From the NCBI GenBank assembly GCA_001579985.1, contig LRSR01013696.1:1-25169 (forward strand): DNA of 25,169 nucleotides, read 5' to 3'. Every line of letters starts with the position of its first letter. The first letter of the stretch is position 1. Under the pieces are notes generated by a model, which worked only from the letters and a program-made list of their open reading frames with translations, was not told the DNA's origin and made no database searches. The position numbers and the translations under genes are program-made. The stretch comes from Hypsibius dujardini (lineage: Eukaryota; Tardigrada; Eutardigrada; Parachela; Hypsibiidae). Of the stretch, positions 7,905 through 16,559 are shown piece by piece.

Positions 7905-10900
7905 ATGGCGACCTTGTCGTGCGCCAGATGTTGTCTGCTTCTGCTATCAGGTGAGATCTCGCCGGCTTCAAGGGCGAGCCCACTTTTCTTTTCTCTTGTC
8001 TTCAATACTTTCCGATACGGAAATATCTCTTAATATTTCAATTTATAAATCGAGGAGAAAATATTTCTAAACACATTTTTAAAATAAATTATTGTATTTA
8101 TACATAATCTCTGGCTCCTCACACTTGACAAATTCCTCGAAATATCTTTCGCTTAATTTTTTATATGAGGCAAAGTCTCTATTTCGGCTCACCCTCCAAT
8201 TAGTCCGTAAATCGGTACACTCATGGGTTTTCCTTTGACAGCAGCTGCTTGATTGTTTGATTTTCCGAAGTGAAATATTATACTAAGATGTAATGCGAAA
8301 AATCAAACAATCAAGCAGCTGTCAGGAAAGAGAAATTGATGAGTGAGCCGATTTATGGACCAAACTGGAGGGTGAACCGATTTATGGACCAAACTGGAGG
8401 GTGAGCCGAAATACAGATTTCACCTCATACTTATTCGTCCTCCCAATTAGTTTGATCGGTATTCTAATTTTTTAATTTTTTTTCCCTGTTCATCGGAACC
8501 TGCGGCGGAATCTGAAAATCTCAAGCATAATCAGTTTTACATCGCGATATTTCAAACGTCAAAAAAACAAACCTGTTGGTTTTGTAAAAAAGATGAAATG
8601 CTTTTTTAATTTCATTTTCGACTGAATTTACATTTACACTCCTTCGTACGTCTAACAAGTAAGCCAACGATATATTATATCGCGAAAATACCAACTCGGT
8701 TCCTTTCAACGAGAGTTTTCTCTTATTTCTTTCTCTCTCTCTTATATTGTTTCTCGCTTATTTTTTCTTTCTCACTTTTCTTACGTCTATTTTTCGCTTT
8801 TAATGTTTTCTCCCTTATTTTTTGTACTTTTTTTTCTTACTTATTTAGTTTTTTTCCTTAATTGTTTTTACTTACATTTTTTTATTATTTATTTCAGTCC
8901 TTTATCTCTCATCCATCCATACAACCGCAAGACGTTCCGGCGGCGGGGGTGGAGGGGGCTCTCGCTCATCCAGTAGTGGAGGTTCGTTTGGCCGTTCACG
9001 GTCATCCGGTAGTTTTGGTGGCTTTGGCCGTATTGGTGGTGGTGCTGGTCATCAGCGTTCTTCTTCTTGGGGCCGCTCTGCAGGCGGCGGTTTCGGTGGT
9101 GGTAGTCGGAGCAGTTTCGGCGGCGGAAGCGCCACCGCCCGCACCGGTGGCGGTTACGGCGGTGGTGCCACAAGATACGGCGCCTCGGCCAGTTCCGGCT
9201 CCTCCGGACGGTACGGAGGCGGAGCACCTGCCGCAAGCTCCCCCATTCGGTCAAGCAGTGGCGCGGCCACACGAACCGGGGGTGGAGCGGCGGTCTCGTC
9301 AAGTGCTCAGCGTTACGGGTCAAGTAGTCCCGCCGGAGGGGCGAACAGGTACGGCACGTACCCTACAGGGTAGAAACGGCATAAAAACTAAGCCAAGCTA
9401 ATAAAGCGACAGCTTTGGGAAAAAATAAGATGAGCCAGTTAATTACGACCGAAATATTAAGGGTATTCAAAGTTGGCTTATTTGCAGCGTTTATTTTGCT
9501 ATTTCAAACTCGCTGCTCTCCCTGGTTTTGAAGATGAGCGAGAAAAGCAGTCAAGGAGCTTCTTTTCTCGCTTATCTGCTCGCTAATTGTGTGCATCTGT
9601 CTTGTGTGTGCTCCATGTCAGTTGAGATTAGCGAAGGAGACACAGCCTCAGCTAAGCCAGGGGGGGCGTGTCCTCGTCTCACCGTTGCAAGGGCGTGCAA
9701 AACCAGGGAGATCAGCGAGTTTGAAATAGCGAAATAAACGCTGCAAATAAGCGAACTTTGAATATCCTTAATGTCGCGGTGTTCGATCGGATTGAACAGA
9801 CCCTAGTAAGCACGGGGATAAATTAAGCCAAGTATCTAGCCAGTTTCCTAATATTCTGGCTGAATAAACAGATAGACTGGCTTTATTATATCTATATGGC
9901 TGAAAAAAATGCCGGATTGGCTTGATTCTCGGCAAAATAAGTCGCAACTGTGCCGTATATCAGTTGGTAATTACTACTAAAGAGTAGTTGTTAGTTGTGG
10001 TCTTAGAAGTTCTGGTCGTCCCTAGATATGGATCGTCGTCTCCATCATCCAGTCGCGGGATCGGTACCGGGACCGCCGTGGCCGGGGGAGCGGCAGGCGG
10101 GGCTCTCGGAGCGGGGGCGGTCCGTTACGGTGGTGGGTCCTTTAGCGGAGCCGGTTCGGGGGCAGGGCGAGTCGGTGCTGCGCCGACGTTGACGCGGTAC
10201 GGCTCCCAACAGAGCAGCGCCGGTGGAGTGTATGGCAGCAGTGGCGGAGGCGCCTCACGATGGGGCTCCAGCGCCGCTTCCGGAACGGGACGCGCCACGG
10301 CTGGATCGCCGATGGACAGTATGAGGAACCGATTTGCTGGTGGTGGATCGGTGCGGAGTCCCAGTCCGAGTGCTGGAAACGCCAGGCCGAACTATGGCGG
10401 CTCGTATAGTGGGAACACGTATAACCGGCCGCAGGTTCATACGCCGGCGGCGACGCGTTCGCAGCCGACAAAGGTGGTCTATTCGACGACGTATAATAAT
10501 TATCACTCGGGAAGTCGCTATGGGACCAGTGGATTCGGTGGTGGAAGCAGTTTTGGTGGAGGGCGGACTGGTTTTGGCACCGGATCGCTCGTCGGTAAGG
10601 CAATCTTATGAGGCACCCAAACGGACAAAAAACATCCGCATAAACAGACAGACAGACAGACCTACAGATAGGCGGACACGTTTAGTGCATGTAACAGACA
10701 ACAGCGCGAAAGGCAGACTGACAGTGAGATAGGCAGACAGACACAGGCAAACAAGCGTTAAACAAACTGACGGACGGACGGACGGACGGACAAACAGATC
10801 TGTGACCGACCGTCCGTTCCGGGTGAACAAATCTATGATTACCGTCCGTCCGAGGTGGACAGATCTATAAAGTTAGATCAACGAACAGACGGACAGACTA

Positions 10901-11863
10901 ACAGGACAGACGGACGGCCAGACGGGTAGACGGATGGGCGGGCGGACAAACTGATGTATAGACGGACAGACAGGAAGGCATACCAAACAGAAAGATGACA
11001 GATCCAAAAACGGGCAGACGGACAGAAACACGGACGGAAGGACGGACGGACGGACGGATAACAAATGACCCTCTTAAACCATAACAAACGACTTTTTTGT
11101 AGCAACTGGATTGGCGGCGGGAGTTGGTGGTTACGCATTGGGAAGTATGATGGGCAGACTGAGCCGGCCTTTCGGCTATGGAGGATATGGCGGTTACGGT
11201 TATGGCGGTTACGGAGGCTACGGTTACGGTGGTGGTTATGGTGGATACGGTTATCCAGTAGGCGGGTGCTTGGGAGGTTGCTCGCCCTACACGACTTACG
11301 TTCCGTACCGAGATCGTTACCAGGAGTACTATCCACCCCAGCAGGCTCCTCAGCCTGCTGTGGATCAGAATCCCAACAATAATAACCAAAATCAGGTTGG
11401 AAGCGGAGGTGGCGGTGCGGTCAGCGGAGGATCACAAGGTGTGCAACAGGTGGCCACCACAGAAGCCCCGAAGAATGTCGATCTTTGTATGCTGGCCCGC
11501 TGGAATCGTGAACTGGCGTTTGCGGAGATGCCAAACATGGCACTGGATTTCTTGGCAAACAATAATATCTCGGGCAACTCAACCAGCGACAAATCCAAGT
11601 GAGTTACCTCTGAACTTTGTTACGTGACTAGGAAATCAGATCTAAATTTCTTGGTGGTGGTTTGACTTTTGGCAGGTTTATGTTCGAATTCTTTACGGTC
11701 TCTGTGGATGCTTACGACCAGTACAACACGTCGGCCGACGTTTTTGCCATTCCCGCAGGGTTCGACATGAACACTTGCAACATCAAAGTCAACAAAGTAA
11801 TGAACCTGTCAAAAGAACTTGTCTGTTTGTGTGTCCCTCTGTCTGTCTGTCTGTCTGTCTGCA

Positions 11864-11924
<61 letters not shown>

Positions 11925-12877
11925 GCCTGTCTGTCTGTCTGCCTGCCTGTCTGCCTGCCTGTCTGTCTACCTGTCTGCCTGTCTGCCTGTCTGCCTGTCT
12001 GCCTGCATGTTTGTCTCCTCTTTGTTTCTTTCTTTTTTTTCGTCTAAATGCTCGTCTGTCTGCCTATCTGACTACCTATCCGTTCGTTTGCCTGTCGAAC
12101 TGATCTCTTTGTTATCTGAAAATGACTAAATTATACATGCATTAATTTTGTTTAGAACGCTCTAACGAACAACGCAAATACAGTTCAGTCAGAGGAACCG
12201 ATTATGACGTCGCTGCGACACATGCTATCGCTGTATTCAAACAAGAGCACCAACCCTGATGATCTTAAAGGTTTGTGATTTTTGTCAATCACATTTTCCT
12301 TTTTCACTGAAAGCTGATTCTCTTTTTTGCTCTATTGCAGAAGTCGTCGATGCCGCAAAAGCCTGTCTACCACAAGGTCCGATTGTCACAAGCCCCGAAG
12401 TCCTCGGCTGCATCGACTTTTCCCTCTCACCGGAACAGCTCTTGAAGTTGGACGTTCCCCATTCCATGTTCGGCAGCGGCGAAATCTGCAGGTAAATTTC
12501 GCTCGGGTCGTCACTCCTTTTTGAAGTACTCACGAATTCTGTTTCATCGATCGAAACAGGCGGCAACTGAGCCCGGACATGTTCAAGTGCGTTCCCAAAG
12601 CAGCCGGAAGCCCGTGCAAGATGGAACACCTGAAGGCGTTGAACCTCTTCGCTAGGAACTATTACCTCTGTAGTGAGGCTGCGGATGAAGCTCCCGTGAG
12701 TGATCACAACTTCCTATCAACGAATTTGTCTTATAGGAATCGGAATGTCTGAATTGTTTTTTTCAGTCGAGTGCAACTGTGCCGGAATACGTTCCGCCGT
12801 TTCCGGCGACTACTCGATCATCCGTCATATACATTACCACAGCGAAACCCGGCTTCTGGTCAAGGATATTTGGTTGA
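7905..12877 (+). CDS. Secreted Gly-rich protein with prion-like hydrophobic segment and Cys-containing C-terminus, nine exons
   Basis: Model exons: 7905-7950, 8898-9369, 10026-10594, 11103-11598, 11676-11796, 12156-12270, 12341-12491, 12560-12695, 12767-12877 (TGA). All introns are GT-AG and every phase matches, giving 738 residues. Residues 1 to about 26 form a signal peptide (MATLSCARCC, then a Leu-rich core), split by intron 1. Residues 27-360 are Gly/Ser/Arg-rich low complexity. Residues 363-386 form a hydrophobic Ala/Gly segment ending GGYALGSMMGRLSRPF. A GYGGYGGYGYGG tract follows, then GGCLGGC, an Asn/Gln stretch and a folded-looking tail with eight Cys. It is probably secreted or surface-anchored. 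The layout recalls Gly-rich extracellular matrix or antimicrobial proteins and nematode CX-module-like secreted proteins; I cannot assign a family. The Gly-rich exon is open in other frames, but only this one joins a signal peptide to the downstream exons. Confidence 0.8.
8166..8427. mobile_element. MITE in intron 1, TA target duplication
   Basis: Long arms (8166 to about 8266, and about 8296-8427) start TGAGG and end CCTCA and are flanked by TA on both sides. They share TATTTCGGCTCACCCTCCA and CAGCTGCTTGATTGTTTGA on opposite strands. The right arm holds an extra 29-bp copy of a GTGAGCCGATTTATGGACC unit (starts at 8343, 8372 and 8401), so it is longer than the left. No coding. TA flanks suggest a Tc1/mariner-type MITE. 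Confidence 0.8.
9449..9779. mobile_element. Inverted-repeat element in intron 2, about 80-bp arms
   Basis: Arms 9449-9529 and 9699-9779 are near-perfect reverse complements (CCG..., ATTCAAAGTT, CTTATTTGCAGCGTTTATTT, TATTTCAAACTCGCTG, CTCCCTGGTTTT). A spacer of about 170 bp has a short open frame without a recognisable domain. I could not find a target duplication. It lies wholly inside intron 2 of the Gly-rich gene. Confidence 0.8.
10636..11059. repeat. Degenerate GACA/GACG microsatellite in intron 3
   Basis: Mixed GACA and GACG steps with long CGGA runs (about 10769-10790 and 11036-11057). They fill most of intron 3 (10595-11102) of the Gly-rich gene. The strand orientation is opposite to the TGTC array in intron 5 of the same gene. 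Confidence 0.85.
11821..12065. repeat. (TGTC)n / (TGCC)n microsatellite in intron 5
   Basis: The 359-bp intron 11797-12155 is dominated by TGTC with interspersed TGCC blocks, longest pure run about 11862-11920. A CTTTGTTTCTTTC stretch breaks it near its right end. All three sense frames are open over the array, producing spurious reading frames. Confidence 0.9.
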
Positions 12878-13316
12878 AGTTTACAAGCAGCTGCACACTC
12901 GCTACAAATACTCGCTACAAATCGAGTTTAACTTGAAAACATTTTCCTCTTGGTCCAATCACGTGGCAAAAACTTCAGGCTAACCGAGTTAAGCCACAGA
13001 ACTCGTGCAATGCATCGCTGTATACACGGACCGAGTTACAAGGCTTAACTCGGTTAGCGCAATGTTTTTGCCAGGAATGTAACCAAATCGGATTCCATTC
13101 TTGTTCCTATTGTTTTAATTGCTCAATGAGTTTTCAGTTAAAAGGTTTCTCGTTTCACTTTTTTTTGTTTGTAACGAGGCCCAAATATATAAATTTCGGA
13201 AGTGTCCAACAGAAAAAAGATTTTCTGTGAACGACTTTGCTTCGGTATCAAGCAATCAAGCGATGGGCATTACGTATGTTTTATAGCAACTAACGCTTAG
13301 GCTTTTAATTAAATAT
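12878..13316. other. Spacer between two convergent genes
   Basis: This 439-bp gap holds both 3' ends. For the minus-strand GPCR, an ATTAAA-type poly(A) signal can be read in the AT-rich stretch near 13300-13312. No clear AATAAA was found for the plus-strand Gly-rich gene. A small inverted repeat (12964-13073) lies here. Confidence 0.5.
12964..13073. repeat. Short hairpin element in 3' flank
   Basis: Arms 12964-12995 and 13042-13073 (TGGCAAAAAC, GCTAACCGAGTTAAGCC) are reverse complements with a few mismatches and a 46-bp loop that itself contains another ACTCG/CGAGT pair. About 90 bases past the Gly-rich gene's stop codon, it could lie in its 3' UTR. Confidence 0.75.
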
Positions 13317-14058
13317 TTAAATAGGCGCAAAATTGAAACCTGGATTTGTCACTTTTACATTTGGAGATTCAGCCGCCACGGTTGTTGTCCGCGATAATTG
13401 TGAAGCGATATCGTCCGCCGGAGACATCTTTGAAGCTTGCGGTTGATCTTTGCCGGTCTGCGCGGCCTCGGGCGTGGTGTCTGCGGTCGAGTTGGTCCTG
13501 CTGGTCACGCTTTCCAGTGTCCGACAGACCAGATAGTGCAACTGATGCCGGAACTTGCTCCACATCAAACAGTAAAGAATGAAATTTGCCGAGTAATTGC
13601 TCAAGAGAATAATCGAAATGATCGGTCGCGCGTTTTGACTGGTCGTTGGCGTGAAGTTATAGCTGCAGTACGGCGGGCTGCTCGCCACTTCCAGGATTTT
13701 ATAGACCACGTTGGGAAATTGTGTGACAAAGTACAAGGCCAAACAGCCAATCAGAACGTGAGTACTACGACGCTTGGCTGGGTGGACGGATGGAGCAACT
13801 GCCTTTGCTGTGAAGCCAGCCGGGTAATGGGATAGCAGATCCTTTCGAGTCATATTGTGCCGAGTAATAATAATTATAAGCGTAATGTTGATTACTGTTA
13901 GGGCAATCCATTTACCGATGGTTATACTGATCTGAAACATCGAAGATCAGTGTCTAGTAATCTGCCTGTCTGTCTGTCTATATGTCTGTCCGTCTGTCCG
14001 TCTGTCTGCCTGCCTGCCTGCCTGCCTGCCTGCTTGCCTGTCTGTTTGTCTGCCTGCT

Positions 14059-14126
<68 letters not shown>

Positions 14127-15176
14127 GTCATTCTTCCTCTGGCTCGTGATGAGGGCTAATGATTTACCTCGGCTTGCTCTTGAATTTCTTTCCATCTGCG
14201 CAAAGATGGAGGGATAATAGCTGACCATTTACTAACTCCGTCATCGTTCGCCATAAAATAATACCAATCAACCATGTTTTGCAGTGTGCTGAGGGCGGCC
14301 AGAAAGACAACCGCCAGCTCGATAGAAACTGCCCGAGAAATGGTCAGACGACTCCGGTACTGCAGCGGTTTCGCTATAGCAAAAAGTCGTTCCAGCGAAA
14401 AAACAATAAGTGTCCTAAAGAGAAATATCATTGCACGGAAAGAACCCCACGGCATATTAAAGCACCACTGCATTTGCTGTTCGAAGAGGCGAACTCTTAC
14501 CAGTCGGAGAATTGGATTGCCGTTTCTTGCCACCATTTTCCAAAACCGTGAAAGTTAGACGAAGCCTCGTTGTCCTGGATTTTAGGGTTCGCTTCGATCA
14601 AGTAAGAAGGCAAATACAACCACCTGGAACAACGCGTCTGTTAACAGATGTGCGCATCACTATCTCATAAACGTACGTGACAGTAGCAGGACAGAGTAAG
14701 CGACAGAATTGAATCTAACTCAGGGTCCCGGAATGGGCAAAAGGGGCGGGGCAAGGGTAATAATTGAACAATCAACCAATCAACTCGACTCCGATTGTTC
14801 CGAAGCTCCGCTGATTGATTGGTTGATTGTTCAAGTATTACCTCTGCCCCGCCCCCTTTTGCCCATTTCCGGGACCCTTCACTTACAGGACGCAGAGATC
14901 GGACACAGCTAGACAGATGAGGTAGACATTGGTCGTTGTCTTTGCCACGTCCGTGCTCAACACAGCGATGTTGAGGATGTTTCCCACCGTACAGATGAAC
15001 AGTAGAATCGGGTAGAACACCAAATCAGCATAAAGCGTTGGGTTCTTCTCGACGGTCAGCTCTGTGAAGTTATCTGGTGGCCAATTGCAGGAACCGGTTG
15101 CGGAGAGGCTCCCGTTGGTGGAGTTTCCCAACAGTCCTCCGAGTGAAACATTATTTCCCAAAATCGTTGAATTCAT
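13317..15176 (-). CDS. Class A peptide-type GPCR (FMRFamide-receptor-like), four exons
   Basis: Model (minus strand): exons 15176-14887, 14623-14501, 14414-14168 and 13931-13317, giving 424 residues. Donors are GTAAGT, GTAAGA and GTAAAT; acceptors are GTTCCAG, CTCTTTAG and GTTTCAG, with phases matching. The N-terminus carries five N-glycosylation sequons. Landmarks are GN in TM1 (65-66), the VSDL Asp93 of TM2, ERL at the TM3 end (146-148, variant of DRY), FP in TM6 and NYSANFILY in TM7 for NPxxY. The cytoplasmic tail is Ser/Thr-rich. The TM2/TM3 layout (SDL..., then SDWTLIVFSLERL) fits the FMRFamide/neuropeptide receptor group; the ligand is unknown. An apparent reading frame running through the 86-bp intron 14415-14500 is a decoy: splicing it out restores the expected SDWTL at TM3. 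Expected in the plasma membrane of neurons or target cells. Confidence 0.85.
13961..14127. repeat. (TGTC)n / (TGCC)n microsatellite in GPCR intron
   Basis: Almost the whole 236-bp intron 13932-14167 of the minus-strand receptor is TGTC/TGCC repeat. It reads GACA on the transcribed sense strand, the opposite orientation to the array in the first GPCR. Confidence 0.9.
14722..14878. mobile_element. MITE adjoining a splice donor
   Basis: Arms 14722-14783 and about 14812-14878 are reverse complements (AGGGTCCCGG, ATGGGCAAAAGGGG, CGGGGCA, TTGAACAATCAACCAATCAA), with about 30 bases between. The whole 157-bp element is inside intron 1 of the minus-strand receptor. Its right edge is two bases from the donor hexamer (14881-14886). 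A target duplication was not clear. Confidence 0.8.
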
Positions 15177-15454
15177 CACGGCATAGAGAGAATTAAAGGG
15201 ATTTGTGGATTAACAATGCTCACTTTCGAGTCTCGATGTCTGTGTAATGGCTCGATACTTCCGTGCAAGAACCACACTAGTGGTTGATTCGGGCACCACC
15301 GTCAGCGACAACTTTTCGGATACGTTCAGGAATATCGTCGTATAGGGATCAACAGTATTCAGGAGTTACAATTTCATTCCACAATTTCATGACAATGACA
15401 ATGGCTTCAATAAAGCTGTTGCAAACGCAGCTGCAACATACCGGTATTACAGAA

Positions 15455-15485
15455 ATAATAATAATAATAATAATATAATATAATA
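15455..15485. repeat. (ATA)n microsatellite
   Basis: AATAATAATAATAATAATAA followed by ATATA steps; a simple repeat next to the direct-repeat pair. Confidence 0.85.
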
Positions 15486-15513
15486 TACCTGTTTGTTATA
15501 TACCGGTCTGTTA

Positions 15514-15838
15514 TATACCGGTATGAGAAATTTTGTCCGCGGTCAGACAGAGACGCACCATCGTTTGCTTTTCCTTCCCGGGGCTCTACCAAGCCTATAT
15601 CTTTGCATCACTCTCTCTCTCTCTCTGTCTCTCTGTCTCTCTGTCTCTCTGTCTCTCTCCGTCTCTCTCTTTCTGACGTTGTTCGATGGAAACCGGTAAT
15701 AATAAGCCGGATTGGAATGAAATGACGACAATTCTTGCCCTTGAAAGTCATTAAATGGACCCTACTAATATACCGCTGTGTAATATACCGGTATGAGAAA
15801 TTTTGTCCGCGGTCAGACAGAGACGCACCATCGTTTGC
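15514..15838. repeat. Pair of 55-bp identical direct repeats 270 bp apart
   Basis: Copies at 15514-15568 and 15784-15838 are identical (ATATACCGGTATGAGAAATT to ATCGTTTGC). Weaker similarity extends a further 15 or so bases to the left of each. The palindrome ATACCGGTAT lies near the start of each copy. The unit between them contains the CT-rich tract. It could be a small tandem duplication or short terminal repeats of an element. Confidence 0.8.
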
Positions 15839-16559
15839 GTGTCAAAGTGTGAAGCTTTTGCTTCACGGTTGACTACCTGAGGGCTATCGATGCGGAGTAA
15901 GTGGCCAGTACGAGGTTCGCCTCGTGCCCAATGCTGCCGAAACAACCGACATCGAGTCCGTTCAGATATTTTTTACCACGATGTTATTGACAGCGGTTAT
16001 TGGCCGACCTAGTGTCGCAGCGTAACTATTGGTGAAAGCATGCTTCGGCATCGCGAAAGATGGTACATCCGGCTTCTGTTGAGGTTGGAAAAATGTCATC
16101 CTGGGTAAAACCTGTGGTGCGAGATCAGCAATGATCACAATCAGAATTGTTAACAAAGAACTGTAAAATCCGTCGGCTTCCGCTGTACGTGATCGAACAC
16201 AAAGTACTCACCGCCAGAGTACGACCCCGATTGAGCGTGCTCAAAGAATCGGTGGCAGCGCATCAATGGTGCAACCGCCTTACAGTGTCAAGATAGAAAT
16301 AATTTCAAAATTTCGAGAGCTTGAAGAATTGCGTTAAGAATACTCTTGCCAAGTCACGGCTTGATAAAAGCTTGCAGTAGGGAATTTGTCACCATGCGAT
16401 TTTCACAGGTGCAAATGAAACTGACCACTTCATTGTCTGTGTTACAGATAAACTGTTTATGAGCCATCCATTGATGGTTTGACTGTTTTACTGGCGGACT
16501 CTGCCGTGCTGCACCTTGAACTATGGCTTCCACATTCCGACTCTCTCCAGGCAAATGTA

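Larger units (their letters stand above)
15177..16559. other. Repeat-bearing spacer between GPCR and Helitron gene
   Basis: Divergent spacer that must hold the receptor's upstream region, the Helitron's left end and its promoter. It contains a direct repeat pair (15514-15568, 15784-15838), an ATA-type microsatellite (about 15455-15485) and a CT/CTGT tract (about 15610-15672). A minus-strand frame at 15965-16156 begins with a hydrophobic run, but I could not join it to a start codon in frame. The Helitron's 5' terminus was not identified. Confidence 0.5.

Noticed and set aside
8862-9401. 179-codon frame over the Gly-rich exon
   Set aside because: It is a different frame. The frame used in the model gives Gly/Ser/Arg-rich protein, joins the signal-peptide exon and continues across the next donor/acceptor.
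11103-11230. True prion-protein orthologue
   Set aside because: Only the short hydrophobic motif and overall layout match; the C-terminal part has many Cys and no PrP globular-domain landmarks that I can see.
14156-14536. 126-codon frame whose start runs through 14415-14500
   Set aside because: This part is an intron (GTAAGA...CTTTAG). Removing it restores the conserved TM2-TM3 sequence of the receptor.
15751-16156. Minus-strand frames with a hydrophobic start and an apparent 43-bp intron
   Set aside because: The upstream donor at about 16212 joins in the wrong phase for this frame, no in-frame Met precedes the hydrophobic run, and one frame overlaps the direct repeat.
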